A DNA stretch of 64,000 nucleotides, taken from positions 1 to 64,000 of the forward strand of contig QHYK01000038.1 of NCBI GenBank assembly GCA_003224085.1. Direction: 5' to 3'. The translations under genes were made by a program, and so were the position numbers. Source of the stretch: Acidobacteriota bacterium (GTDB taxonomy: Bacteria; Acidobacteriota; Terriglobia; Acidiferrales; UBA7541). The notes under the pieces were generated by a model that did no database searches, was not told the origin of the DNA, and saw nothing but the letters and a program-made list of their open reading frames with translations. Below are positions 9,042 to 17,264 of this stretch, one piece after another (the stretch's first letter is position 1; each line of letters starts with the position of its first letter).

Positions 9042-9697
9042 GCGCGAGAGTTCTGTGGGCACTGGATAGCCAGGGCAATTTGATCGAATCACCGCCGATG
9101 AGCAGAGGGCGTAGCGTTCCTGAGTCTGCCTGCGTAGGCGGACGCAGGTGGAGATTGACGCGAATCGGTCTTGTTTGTGGTAAGGACAGGTTAAATTGAT
9201 TAAGAAAATAGAGTAAAATACCCGCTTGCCAAACGTAACGACTTCTTTGTAGGTATTTGCACCCAGCCCGCCTGCAGCGTCCAACCCTGCGGGTCCAATT
9301 GCACGCGATTCTCGGAGACTATAATGGCTAAGCTAACTCCTGTCCGAGTCTGGAAGAAGGTTGAAGGTTGTGCATCTGTCATCTGTCTGTTCTTTCTTCT
9401 TGCGTTGACGTAGCGCAGGCAAAGCGTCAACACAGGGCGGTGGATTTGTAGACTGTGGGCTTGTCACGACTCTCGAATGCATGCTGGCCTTTTGCCGAAA
9501 CGCGAGGGAGACATCGAGTGCCCCCCTCGGGTTTCTAAGCTCCCAGGGAGACGGATTGGATCTACGAAGTCAAGCCCGACGGCTGCCGCGACAGTGGAGT
9601 CAAGACTAGTTCCACGACATTTCGAACGCTGGCATATGCGTGTCCAAAAATTCTGCATTCGCCAGGATTCAGCTCGCTCAGGTAGACTGGGGCTACT
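9042..9697. other. Intergenic region with gene debris
   Basis: No full gene. A short stretch near 9548-9595 resembles a DNA ligase and is listed separately. The rest shows no supportable gene, tRNA or clear terminator. Confidence 0.55.
9548..9595 (+). pseudogene. Possible fragment of an ATP-dependent DNA ligase (LigD-like)
   Basis: One frame reads ETDWIYEVKPDGCRDSG between a stop at 9536 and unrelated sequence. WIYEVKPDGxR matches the adenylation motif of ATP-dependent ligases (E-[IV]-K-x-DG-[YC]-R, the lysine forming the AMP adduct). Only about 15 residues are convincing and nothing else of the gene is present, so this is a weak call. Confidence 0.33.
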
Positions 9698-10576
9698 ATG
9701 AGCAACGTATCGCGCCGCGAACTATTGAAAGGCATCGCCACGGGAGTGACTATGGCCTCCGTTTCCTCACTTTCCCCTGCGTCCTCATGGGCGCAGGAAA
9801 TTCATGCAACGCCTCGCAAGGGGCGAATCAAGCAGTCCGTTTCGCGCTGGTGTTACCAAAAAATTCCACTGGACGAGCTGTGCCAGCGTAGCGCGGAGAT
9901 GGGTTTGAAGGCGATTGACCTGCTGGGTGTGGAAGAGTGGGGGGTGCCACGCCGCTACGGGCTGATTTGCAGCATGGGGTATGCCGGCGGCGGGGATATT
10001 CCCAACGCTTTGAACCGGATGGAAAATCACGCGAAGATCGAGGAGGCTTTCGGGAAAAATATTCCGATAGCGGCAAAGGAGGGCTTGCCTAACGTGATCA
10101 CATTTTCCGGGAATCGCGCGGGCATGTCCGACGAAGAAGGTGCCAAAAACACGATCGCCGGGCTGAACCGCGTGAAAAAAATCGCTGAGGACAATGGGGT
10201 GACGATTTGCCTCGAGCTGCTGAACAGCAAGGTGGACCATCACGATTATATGTGCGACCACACAGCTTGGGGAGTGCAGGTGATGGAAGCGGTCAACTCG
10301 CCACGCGTGAAGCTGCTTTATGACATCTACCACATGCAAATCATGGAAGGCGATTTGATTCGCACGATCCAAAAAAACATCCAGTGGCTGGGACACTTTC
10401 ATACGGGCGGAGTGCCGGGGCGGCATGAGCTGGACAACACGCAGGAAGTGCACTGGGATGCGGTAATGAGAGGGATCGCGGCGACCAATTACAACGGGTA
10501 CGTGGCGCACGAATTTGTTCCCACGCGAGATCCGCTGACTTCGTTGCGAGAAGCGGTTGATCTTTGCGATGTGTAA
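9698..10576 (+). CDS. Hydroxypyruvate isomerase-like TIM-barrel protein, Tat-exported
   Basis: 292 residues. The N-terminus SRRELLKGIATGVTMASVSSL with a later AQ is a twin-arginine signal. The body has the xylose-isomerase-like TIM-barrel layout of the Hyi family: WCYQKIPLDELCQRSAEMGLKAIDL, then CLELLNSKVDHHDYMCD (metal glutamate), LLYDIYHMQIMEGD (metal aspartate/histidine), GHFHTGGVPGRHELD and a final glutamate in YVAHEFVPTRDP. Cytoplasmic relatives interconvert hydroxypyruvate and tartronate semialdehyde, but an exported copy more likely acts on another sugar acid or ketose. It is a lone gene here. The fold is firm, the substrate is not. Confidence 0.85.
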   Translation: MSNVSRRELLKGIATGVTMASVSSLSPASSWAQEIHATPRKGRIKQSVSRWCYQKIPLDELCQRSAEMGLKAIDLLGVEEWGVPRRYGLICSMGYAGGGDIPNALNRMENHAKIEEAFGKNIPIAAKEGLPNVITFSGNRAGMSDEEGAKNTIAGLNRVKKIAEDNGVTICLELLNSKVDHHDYMCDHTAWGVQVMEAVNSPRVKLLYDIYHMQIMEGDLIRTIQKNIQWLGHFHTGGVPGRHELDNTQEVHWDAVMRGIAATNYNGYVAHEFVPTRDPLTSLREAVDLCDV

Positions 10577-10624
10577 TTAGGGCGGTGACCGAGGCCCGTG
10601 ACGATAGTTCGTTAGGGAAGTGGT

Positions 10625-10990
10625 TTGCGGCGGATCGCCGGGGGTGCCCCTGTGTGGCTGAGTTCGGTCGTGCTCGAAGAACTCTACGCTGGAGTGAGCG
10701 GGCGTAATCGGCCCGCTGTGGAGCGTCTCGAGCGCGACTTCCATAGAGCCGGACGGATATTGGTTCCCAATCTCACGGACTGGACGCAGACGGGCAAAGT
10801 GCTCGCTCTGCTAGCCGCCAAGTACGATTACGAGCAAATAGGGAAGGGGCGCCTGACCAATGATGCGCTAATTGCAATAAGCGCACGGGGTTTCGGAATA
10901 ACAGTGATAACGGCCAATGCGCGCGATTTTGGGAAGCTGGCAGAGTTCCGGCCGTTTCAGTGGCGAGTAGAAAAACCGGACGCCAACTGA
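10625..10990 (+). pseudogene. PIN-domain (VapC-like) toxin, N-terminally truncated
   Basis: The text WLSSVVLEELYAG, LTNDALIAISARGFGITVITANARDFGKL matches the middle and end of a PIN nuclease: the glutamate of EELYAG and the aspartates of TNDAL and NARDF are metal ligands. The first aspartate (in an LxDTxxxI strand about 15-20 residues before the visible start) is absent: an in-frame stop lies at 10613 and the only start is a TTG at 10625. No antitoxin gene is adjacent. It is probably a dead relic; a functional nuclease without the first ligand would be unusual. Confidence 0.6.
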
Positions 10991-11079
10991 GATTCTTCGG
11001 CGCTGGCGCATGGAGCGAATTAACGCAGTAACACCGCGACCTCTGTTCCTTCTGCAGAACTTGTGTCTTCAGAGCTAAA

Positions 11080-11441
11080 CGTCTAGTCGCCGCCGAAAAT
11101 TCGCGGCAGTCCTGAGGGGCGCCCAGTGCGGGGATTTGATAGATCTTGCTATTCACGCTTCCGAGAGAGCCGCTTGCATAATCCAAGAAGTTTCCGTCGG
11201 ATACAAAGGCGACATCCTCGATTGGCTCACTTCTCGCCGCGACGACCTGCACTGCGCTCGCTGTTGCAATCTGGCGGACCCAAAGACTCTTCCGGCCGCG
11301 CTGATTCGAGACATAAACTACATAACGTCCGTCGGGCGAAATCCGTGCCAGGGTTGCGTCGCCCGTTGAGGTCAAACTTGAGATGCCAAGATTCCGAAAC
11401 CCTGTAGCTGCCAATCCGCGCCTGGGTAGGCGTGGCTGCAA
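11080..11441 (-). pseudogene. Fragment of a PD40/TolB-like repeat protein
   Basis: Reading from 11441 downward, FRNLGISSLTSTGDATLARISPDGRYVVYV and VSNQRGRKSLWVRQIATASAVQVV then FVSDGNFLDYAS, KIYQIPALG. These are PD40 beta-propeller repeats as found in the sensor half of acidobacterial Ser/Thr kinases and winged-helix regulators. After about 11090 the sequence loses family character, and no kinase or DNA-binding domain precedes it, so both ends are missing. The open frame runs on to 10773 but that part does not look like protein. Confidence 0.6.
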
Positions 11442-11901
11442 CGCCTAGAGAACACAGGCCTTATTTAGCTGGTTGTCCTTCGATCCCCACCGCCCTGCCA
11501 ACCATCTTTCTGATGGATGGACATTGACAAATACATGCGGGGGCAAAAAGGGGCAGATTAGCGCTGATGATCCGGTTCGTGTGTGAATTCTCAGCGGCGC
11601 GAGTGACAACCGGGTTCGAAATCTTTTCTTAAGTTTGCCGAGACGGTTTTCGACGCCGGTTTGTTGTGATGCCGCATGGCGGCGACGGTGACAGAGTAGC
11701 AGCTGAAGGCAATTTGTTTCTAATTCCGCGGCGCCGATCACCGCTTTAAGATGTTTTCAAAGGCCCTCTGAGTTTCTCTTGAACGCAGATTCTTTCAAAA
11801 CAAGGCGGAAAGAGATTACATAACTATTACCGAAGCTCGGAGTCCCGCGTGTTAGGTTTGTAGGGAGGATCGGCGGAAGTGTTGCGGAGGACTACGAAAC
11901 G
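11442..11901. other. Non-coding stretch before the desaturase
   Basis: No gene recognised on either strand; only a GGAGG ribosome binding site at the right end serves the desaturase. A GGTTCGAAA string near 11612 is not part of a tRNA fold. Confidence 0.5.
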
Positions 11902-12729
11902 ATGAGCATCTTTGAACGTGACAAGACATTCGCGCAGCCTGTTAACTGGACGACGACCTTCTTCATAGGAGCGTTCCACGTTGGCGCCATCCTCGCATTG
12001 TTCTTCTTCACTTGGAAGGCTTTTGCACTAACGGTTCTGCTTTGGTGGATTTCAGGAAGTCTTGGGATAGGCATGGGCTATCACCGGCTGCTCACGCATC
12101 GAGGCTACAAGACGCCGAAATGGATGGAATGCTTCCTGACTGTGTGCGGAACCCTGGCCCTCGAAGGCGGGCCGATCGCCTGGGTGGCGACGCATCGTGT
12201 CCATCACCAAAATACCGACAGCGAAGGTGATCCGCACTCGCCGCGCGAAGGGGGGTTCTGGGCGCACATGGGTTGGATTCTGACGGGCCAGGCAATGCAT
12301 AACAATACCAAAGAACTCTTACCTTTCGTACCGGATCTTCGGAAAGACAAATTTCATGTGTGGATCAGCAAGTGGCACTGGATTCCGGTCACATTCCTCG
12401 GCGTGCTTATCTTCGCGATCGGTGGATGGTCGTGCCTGCTATGGGGATTTTTCTTGCGAACGACCGTCGGTCTTCACGCCACTTGGCTCGTGAACTCCGC
12501 AACGCATATGTGGGGATCGCAGCGGTTCATCACAGGCGATATGTCCAAAAACAACTTTTGGGTGGCGATGCTGACGTTCGGGGAAGGTTGGCACAACAAT
12601 CATCACGCAGCCGCAAATGTGGCGCGTCACGGCCTTGCCTGGTATGAGTTTGATGTGAACTGGTACGGGATCTGGGCGCTGCGAATTCTCGGTCTCGCAT
12701 GGGACGTCAAGCTTCCCACAGTGGAATAG
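11902..12729 (+). CDS. Acyl-CoA / fatty acid desaturase (delta-9 type)
   Basis: 275 residues, integral membrane di-iron enzyme. The three histidine boxes are complete: HRLLTH (61-66), HRVHH (98-102) and HNNHH (231-235), separated by hydrophobic segments at about 18-55 and 150-200. This is the stearoyl-CoA desaturase-like family that inserts a cis double bond into saturated acyl chains at the inner membrane, using a reductase and oxygen, usually to adjust fluidity. GGAGG sits about 10 nt before the ATG. Monocistronic as far as can be seen; no reductase gene is nearby. Confidence 0.95.
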   Translation: MSIFERDKTFAQPVNWTTTFFIGAFHVGAILALFFFTWKAFALTVLLWWISGSLGIGMGYHRLLTHRGYKTPKWMECFLTVCGTLALEGGPIAWVATHRVHHQNTDSEGDPHSPREGGFWAHMGWILTGQAMHNNTKELLPFVPDLRKDKFHVWISKWHWIPVTFLGVLIFAIGGWSCLLWGFFLRTTVGLHATWLVNSATHMWGSQRFITGDMSKNNFWVAMLTFGEGWHNNHHAAANVARHGLAWYEFDVNWYGIWALRILGLAWDVKLPTVE

Positions 12730-12892
12730 CACCGAAACCGCGAACCATAATTCCTGCAGAAGTTACGAAACCCTCAGATTTTTGCTGCCAGCGCTCACAG
12801 AAAATTAAGCCATCGCCGGGCTGCAAGAAATACCACCGGAGGACTGTTTTTATTTGATGGAGCGGGTACAACTCTGACATAAACTAGAAGGC

Positions 12893-13798
12893 ATGCGCAT
12901 CACGCGCCGCACGAAAGCGATCGCATTCTTTATTGCGCTGGGTGCCTGTCTTGTCGCTCTGGCAATCGCGCTCAATGTCGGCTGGATGATCTTCAGCTGG
13001 CGTCAGGCTGTTCCACTTGTCCTCGGCCTTATCCTCTTTCCGCTATTGATCGTCGGTCTTGTGATGAATACGATTTTCCTCGTCCGCGAAATTCGCCGAA
13101 ATGAACAGCAAGATAGCTTCCTGAATGCCATCACGCACGAGCTAAAGACGCCCATCGCGTCAATGCGGCTGTATCTGGAGACGCTTGAGAGCCGACCACT
13201 GGTCGAAGCGCAGCGCCGAGATTTCTATCACATCATGCTTGAGGACACCGACCGCCTGCTTGGTACGGTGGAGCAAGTGCTCAAGGCCAGCCAAGTGCGT
13301 CAAGGAAGTCTCCGACAGAGTTGGCAGGGTGTCAACTTCAACGAAATCGTGGGCGATATGCTCGAACTTACCCGGTTGCGGCAGCACTTATCCTCCAGCG
13401 CATTGTATTGGGGCAGTAAGCCGTCCGATGAGATTACTGTTATGGGGAGCGCCGAGGATTTGCGCACCGCAGTCTTCAATCTTTTTGACAATGCCGTTAA
13501 ATACTCGGGGGAAGAAAAGAATATCGTTGTTGATATCTTGACCCCCAACATCGATACGGTTGCGCTGCGCGTACTTGACCACGGTGTCGGCATCGGAAAG
13601 AAAGAGCTGAAACGCATATTCAAGCGGTTCTACCGGGCACCAAATCCTGCCACGGGACAGGTCAGGGGAACCGGCCTCGGTCTGTTTATCGTGCGCTCAA
13701 TCGCCCGCCGCCACGGTGGTGATGCCTACGCTGAAAGCGAAGGCGAAGGCCTCGGCAGCACGTTCACGATGCGCCTTCCTAGAGTTTATCGCGTATGA
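12893..13798 (+). CDS. Sensor histidine kinase
   Basis: 301 residues: two N-terminal membrane helices (about 10-30 and 38-63) with almost no periplasmic loop, then a dimerisation domain with the phosphorylated histidine H82 in AITHELKTPIASMR, and an ATPase domain with N box NLFDNAVKYS, G1 DHGVGIG and G2 GTGLGLF. The lack of an external sensor domain suggests it detects a membrane or intramembrane signal or a partner protein. Its last four bases overlap the start of the response regulator gene (ATGA), so the pair is translationally coupled. The signal is unknown. Confidence 0.95.
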   Translation: MRITRRTKAIAFFIALGACLVALAIALNVGWMIFSWRQAVPLVLGLILFPLLIVGLVMNTIFLVREIRRNEQQDSFLNAITHELKTPIASMRLYLETLESRPLVEAQRRDFYHIMLEDTDRLLGTVEQVLKASQVRQGSLRQSWQGVNFNEIVGDMLELTRLRQHLSSSALYWGSKPSDEITVMGSAEDLRTAVFNLFDNAVKYSGEEKNIVVDILTPNIDTVALRVLDHGVGIGKKELKRIFKRFYRAPNPATGQVRGTGLGLFIVRSIARRHGGDAYAESEGEGLGSTFTMRLPRVYRV

Positions 13799-14535
13799 GC
13801 CGGATACTCATTGTCGAAGACGAGGCGCATCTAGCGCAGGGACTTCGGTTCAACTTCGAAGCGGAAGGCCACTCCGTGCATATAACGGAGCGGGGTGAAG
13901 AGGCGTTAACCCGTCTGGTGAAGAATCGAGAAGACTTTGATGCTCTTGTGCTCGACGTCATGTTGCCGGGCAAAGATGGCTTTTCGGTTGCCCGCGAATT
14001 GCGCGAAGCGAAGAATTACATCCCACTGCTTATGTTAACCGCTCGTGGGCGACCGGAGGATGTGCTCAAGGGATTCGAATCTGGCGCAGATGACTATTTG
14101 GCGAAGCCGTTCAACCTGGCCATCCTAATCGCACGGATCGAGGGCCTGCTGCGCCGGAAGAATTGGTCGCGCATCACGAATTCTGCCACTGGGGGTCACG
14201 CGCGCCCAGATGCAGATTCGCAGGACAGCTTCCGATTCGGCGACAAAATCATTGATTTTCAGAATCTTCAATTGCGTTCCGGCAGCAACATCGTGCAACT
14301 TACTGTGATGGAGTCGGACCTGCTCCGCTACTTGATCAGGAACGCTGGACATCCGGTGTCCCGGAAAGCGATTCTTCAGGAAGTCTGGAATTTGCACCAA
14401 GATACAAATACGCGGGCCATAGACAACTTCATCGTGCGCTTGCGCCGTTATATTGAGCCCAAGCCCTCGAAACCCCGCTATTTGCTTACCGTTCGAGGAC
14501 TCGGATACCAGTTCCTTTTAAATCCAGAGCACTAA
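13795..14535 (+). CDS. OmpR/PhoB-family response regulator
   Basis: 246 residues. Receiver domain with acidic pocket (VEDE, residues 7-10), phospho-acceptor D54 in LDVMLPG and the conserved lysine K104 in LAKPFN; C-terminal winged helix with VSRKAILQEVW, NFIVRLRRYIEP and LTVRGLGYQF. It should bind DNA upon phosphorylation by the kinase encoded just upstream with a 4-nt overlap. A somewhat long linker (about 120-145) joins the domains. Targets are not visible; the desaturase two genes upstream is a plausible one, as membrane-sensing systems often control desaturases, but this is speculation. Confidence 0.95.
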   Translation: MSRILIVEDEAHLAQGLRFNFEAEGHSVHITERGEEALTRLVKNREDFDALVLDVMLPGKDGFSVARELREAKNYIPLLMLTARGRPEDVLKGFESGADDYLAKPFNLAILIARIEGLLRRKNWSRITNSATGGHARPDADSQDSFRFGDKIIDFQNLQLRSGSNIVQLTVMESDLLRYLIRNAGHPVSRKAILQEVWNLHQDTNTRAIDNFIVRLRRYIEPKPSKPRYLLTVRGLGYQFLLNPEH

Positions 14536-14718
14536 ATCACCCATGCGGGCATGTCGAACAACTTCCCGCAGGAAACCTGCCAGTGCTCGCTGATCTTGAC
14601 GCTACGCTCCGGTATTTCATAAGTTCTTGCCGAGATGCCGTCCAGAGCAATCAGGAAGTCGAGCAACTCGTTGACTTTCCCGGTCATAAGAGCCTGTTCG
14701 TTTTAGCCAGCGAAACGG

Positions 14719-15756
14719 CTAGGGCTTTCCTTTTTGTTTTTTGGCGGGATTGCCTCGGCGCTCAGCCCAGCGCAGTAATGCTCTTTTCCTGCTGTTAAGC
14801 TGCAACTGTTTCTCAATGCTGTCAACCTCCACGTATTTATGCATTGGGGCGACCGACCCCGCGGGTTGGGACTGACCCTTTGTTTTTTTTCGCATGGTGT
14901 GGGCGACGAGCGCGCGAAAGTGGAGGGGGTCTCTGAGGCTCTGCAATTCTCGGTAATAGTAGAGCGGCGTTGGATGCTTTCCGCGAAACCTCAAGCTCTT
15001 CAGGAACTCGATTTCTTCCTCGGTTGCGTCACCCGTCACAGACTGGTGCCGGAGGAACTCTTTAAGCCCCGGCTCTTCCTCGGTTTGAGCAGCTTCCCCT
15101 TCGACAAACTCGAATTTCTTTGCATAATCCGGAATAAGTCTCCGGTTCAGGACGACTTCCATGCTGAAGGTCGCGAGATCGATATCCCAGGATTCGATCA
15201 GGGGATCCAGGAAGGAAACGCAGTTCTCGACGGACACGTTGAAGACATCCGTGTCGAGGAACTCGAGGATGCTGACCCGCACCGCTTCATAACTTCGGCG
15301 GCTAAGTCGCGCTACCGAGTGGAGCCAGGTTTCATTCGCCAACTCGTCTTTCGCGACTCTCTTGACAACGTCCAACAGCTTTTGTGTGACGAGGCGCTCG
15401 AGTTCGCCGAAGGGTTGCTTCTCAAAAATCACCCGTATTTGGTCCTCTTTGCCGGGCGCGCACTTGCGGAGAATCAACTCTCGAACTTCTTTGAACAATG
15501 GCTTGGGTGAGCCCAAGTTTCTCTTTAGTTCCTCCTTGCGCTGATGGTCAGCCAGCCTTGAGAGCTTGCTGCTCGGAAGTTTCAGGAATTTCCCTATCTT
15601 GTCGTAGATGTCTGTCCGGCGGGGATCTGGGGGTAATTTCTTACCGGTCAGCAGCTGCGAAATATAGGATTCGGTAACTTCGGCGGCAGTCGCCAAATCT
15701 CGCTGTTCAAGCCCTAGTTCTTGCAGCCGCTGTTTAATCACGAAGCAAACATCCAC
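14719..15756 (-). CDS. XRE-family regulator with a long C-terminal domain
   Basis: 345 residues. The first 60 form a helix-turn-helix of the Cro/CI type (RLQELGLEQRDLATAAEVTESYISQLLTGKKLP). The remaining 280 residues are charged and mostly helical with no metal-binding or enzymatic motif I recognise (ELERLVTQKLLDVVKRVAKDEL, SVENCVSFLDPLIESWDIDL), ending in a lysine-rich tail. The large unknown part may bind a ligand or a partner. It is divergent from the ABM-like gene at 15933; the shared 176-bp gap contains two palindromes that are good candidates for its operators. Confidence 0.8.
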   Translation of the reverse strand: MDVCFVIKQRLQELGLEQRDLATAAEVTESYISQLLTGKKLPPDPRRTDIYDKIGKFLKLPSSKLSRLADHQRKEELKRNLGSPKPLFKEVRELILRKCAPGKEDQIRVIFEKQPFGELERLVTQKLLDVVKRVAKDELANETWLHSVARLSRRSYEAVRVSILEFLDTDVFNVSVENCVSFLDPLIESWDIDLATFSMEVVLNRRLIPDYAKKFEFVEGEAAQTEEEPGLKEFLRHQSVTGDATEEEIEFLKSLRFRGKHPTPLYYYRELQSLRDPLHFRALVAHTMRKKTKGQSQPAGSVAPMHKYVEVDSIEKQLQLNSRKRALLRWAERRGNPAKKQKGKP

Positions 15757-15815
15757 AGGCGCCTCCGTGGAATTAACTCCATCTGATTAATCGTTCGAAA
15801 TAATCTCAGATTGTG

Positions 15816-15845
15816 CTTGACAGGTCAAGTTAATTAACCTAGGGT
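15816..15845 (+). promoter_or_regulatory. Divergent promoter region with two overlapping palindromes
   Basis: CTTGAC-AG-GTCAAG (15816-15829) is a 6-bp inverted repeat, followed directly by the perfect 10-bp palindrome GTTAATTAAC (15829-15838). TTGACA at 15817-15822 with 17 nt to TAGGGT (15840-15845) gives a possible sigma-70 promoter toward the ABM-like gene, so a repressor bound here would cover both elements. Confidence 0.45.
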
Positions 15846-15932
15846 GGTTAAGGAACTGAGGGTGCTTTCAGGTTATCTATACCAAAGCAAGTTATCTGAA
15901 TCCCCCTTGGTCAGCCAACCCAGGAGGTTGAC

Positions 15933-16250
15933 ATGTTTGCACGCAGAGTCACTATGCATCTGAAGGGCAGCATTTCCGAGTTCACCCAGACTCTGGAAAG
16001 AGAAGTCATTCCCCTTCTTCGAAAACAGAAGGGATTCCTGGACGAAATCACGTTTGTGGCACCGGGAGGAAAGGGAGCATTTGGCATCAGTTTGTGGGAC
16101 CGGGCAGAGAACGCGGAAAACTACAACCGCGAGAGGTACGCCGAAGTGGCGAAGGCCCTGGCGAAGGTGATTGACGGAACCCCTCAGGTAGAGACCTATG
16201 AGGTTGCCAATTCCACCTTCCACAAGATCGCCGCTGCTGCATCGGCCTGA
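15933..16250 (+). CDS. Small ABM-like (dimeric alpha/beta barrel) protein
   Basis: 105 residues. The layout (VTMHLKGSISEFTQTLEREVIPLLRKQKGFLDEITFVAPGG, GISLWDRAENAENYNRERYAEVAKAL) matches the antibiotic-biosynthesis-monooxygenase-like ferredoxin fold. Members range from monooxygenases to heme-degrading and signalling proteins; no heme or active-site residue is diagnostic here. AGGAGG lies a few bases before the ATG. It is divergent from the XRE regulator and probably under its control. Confidence 0.75.
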   Translation: MFARRVTMHLKGSISEFTQTLEREVIPLLRKQKGFLDEITFVAPGGKGAFGISLWDRAENAENYNRERYAEVAKALAKVIDGTPQVETYEVANSTFHKIAAAASA

Positions 16251-16409
16251 AGCCAATAGGTCTCTTTGTTTGGGGGCGGGCCAAGTCCGCCCCCCCCGGT
16301 GTTCGACAAGGGACGACTACAAGAAGGGTTTTCGATGGGCATGAGACTAGGAAGGTCCCCATGAGAGATAAGCCCCGCCGGAAGAGCGAGGCGAGATTCC
16401 GCACCTTAG

Positions 16410-16595
16410 TCGGCCGGCCTTGGCAACTATGGTCGGATCCTAGACGTCCTCCGTGCGGAGATCGAAAGATCGGGGCGCACGCGACGGCCGTTTGCTGTTC
16501 TGCTGCTGGACTTGGATGGGCTGAAGAAGATCAATGACTGCTACGGCCACCTGGTAGGCAGCCGGGCGCTGTGCCGCCTTGGCGGGGTGCTCTGA
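16410..16595 (+). pseudogene. N-terminal fragment of a GGDEF (diguanylate cyclase) domain
   Basis: Between stops at 16407 and 16593 one frame reads LGNYGRILDVLRAEIERSG, then RPFAVLLLDLDGLKKINDCY and GHLVGSRALCRLGGVL. This is the start of a GGDEF domain: the LxNxxR helix, the DLDGLKxINDxYGH metal/GTP strand and the following helix. The catalytic GGDEF loop and everything after it are gone, and nothing upstream encodes a sensor. It is a decayed fragment that cannot make c-di-GMP. Confidence 0.72.
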
Positions 16596-16785
16596 AGACC
16601 TCCTACAAGCAGCGGACCGTGAGTTGTTGTACAAGAGGAAGAGCCAGAGTGCGGAACAAGCTTCTTTGCTCGTCACCGTGTGAATTCGCAACCAGCTTCG
16701 GGTCAAAGAAAGTGTCCTTCGAGGGAGGCACGAATTAGCGACTCGCAATGAAGGAGATCGGGAGATTCGATAAAGGGAGGGATGT

Positions 16786-17049
16786 ATGCATCTACTTGCA
16801 TGGGTAGGCATTGGGGCAGTCGTTGGCTGGGGAGCCGGCAGAATTTTTCAGGGCAATGGCTATGGTCCGTTTATGGACATCCTTATGGGTATTGGTGGCG
16901 CTGTAGTAGGCGGGCTTCTGACACGTTCCGTGAGGTTCGGCTACGGCGGAACGATTATCACCACGCTGGCTGCCATGACTAGCGCGGCCCTTGTGACCAT
17001 GGTGGCTGCTTACGTGAACGGCAGAAGGGTTTACGCCCGTCAGCTCTAG
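16786..17049 (+). CDS. GlsB/YeaQ/YmgE-family small membrane protein
   Basis: 87 residues, three hydrophobic glycine-rich helices with the family pattern GIGAVVGWGAGRI, DILMGIGGAVVGGLL, and a C-terminal helix. Family members are small inner-membrane proteins induced by stress; biochemical role unknown. AAGGGAGGG lies a few bases before the ATG, a strong ribosome binding site. The charged C-terminus (NGRRVYARQL) is slightly longer than usual. Confidence 0.85.
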   Translation: MHLLAWVGIGAVVGWGAGRIFQGNGYGPFMDILMGIGGAVVGGLLTRSVRFGYGGTIITTLAAMTSAALVTMVAAYVNGRRVYARQL

Positions 17050-17117
17050 ATATTGCAAATCTACAGCGGAACATTTGCGCGACCAGGATGCAAACCCTCA
17101 CTTTGAAGGAGGAGATC

Positions 17118-17264
17118 TTGGCGAAGATCACGACGCCCAACGGAAAACTTGGCCGATATAAACCAGGTGACGAGCTGCGCTGGCTTTTTTGCAACATCTT
17201 TAATCACCACCAGATTATGCCGACTGAACGATCAGAACGACGAAGGCGGATGCGTCAGCAATAG
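17118..17264 (+). CDS. Possible small basic protein (48 aa)
   Basis: A TTG at 17118 is preceded at 5 nt by AAGGAGG, one of the best ribosome binding sites in this stretch. The frame encodes 48 residues beginning KITTPNGKLGRYKPGDELRW, including FCNIFNHH and an arginine-rich end. No family is recognised. It follows the YmgE-like gene by 68 nt and could share its transcript. Support is only the ribosome binding site and an uninterrupted frame. Confidence 0.33.
   Translation: MAKITTPNGKLGRYKPGDELRWLFCNIFNHHQIMPTERSERRRRMRQQ

Noticed and set aside
11445-11741. Minus-strand frame of 98 codons in the gap before the desaturase
   Set aside because: No ribosome binding site, no fold-like pattern; Arg/Leu/His-rich random appearance.
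14536-14718. Possible small gene between the response regulator and the XRE gene
   Set aside because: Both strands give short frames without ribosome binding sites; one minus-strand stretch looks protein-like (KVNELLDFLIALDG) but has no start or family match.
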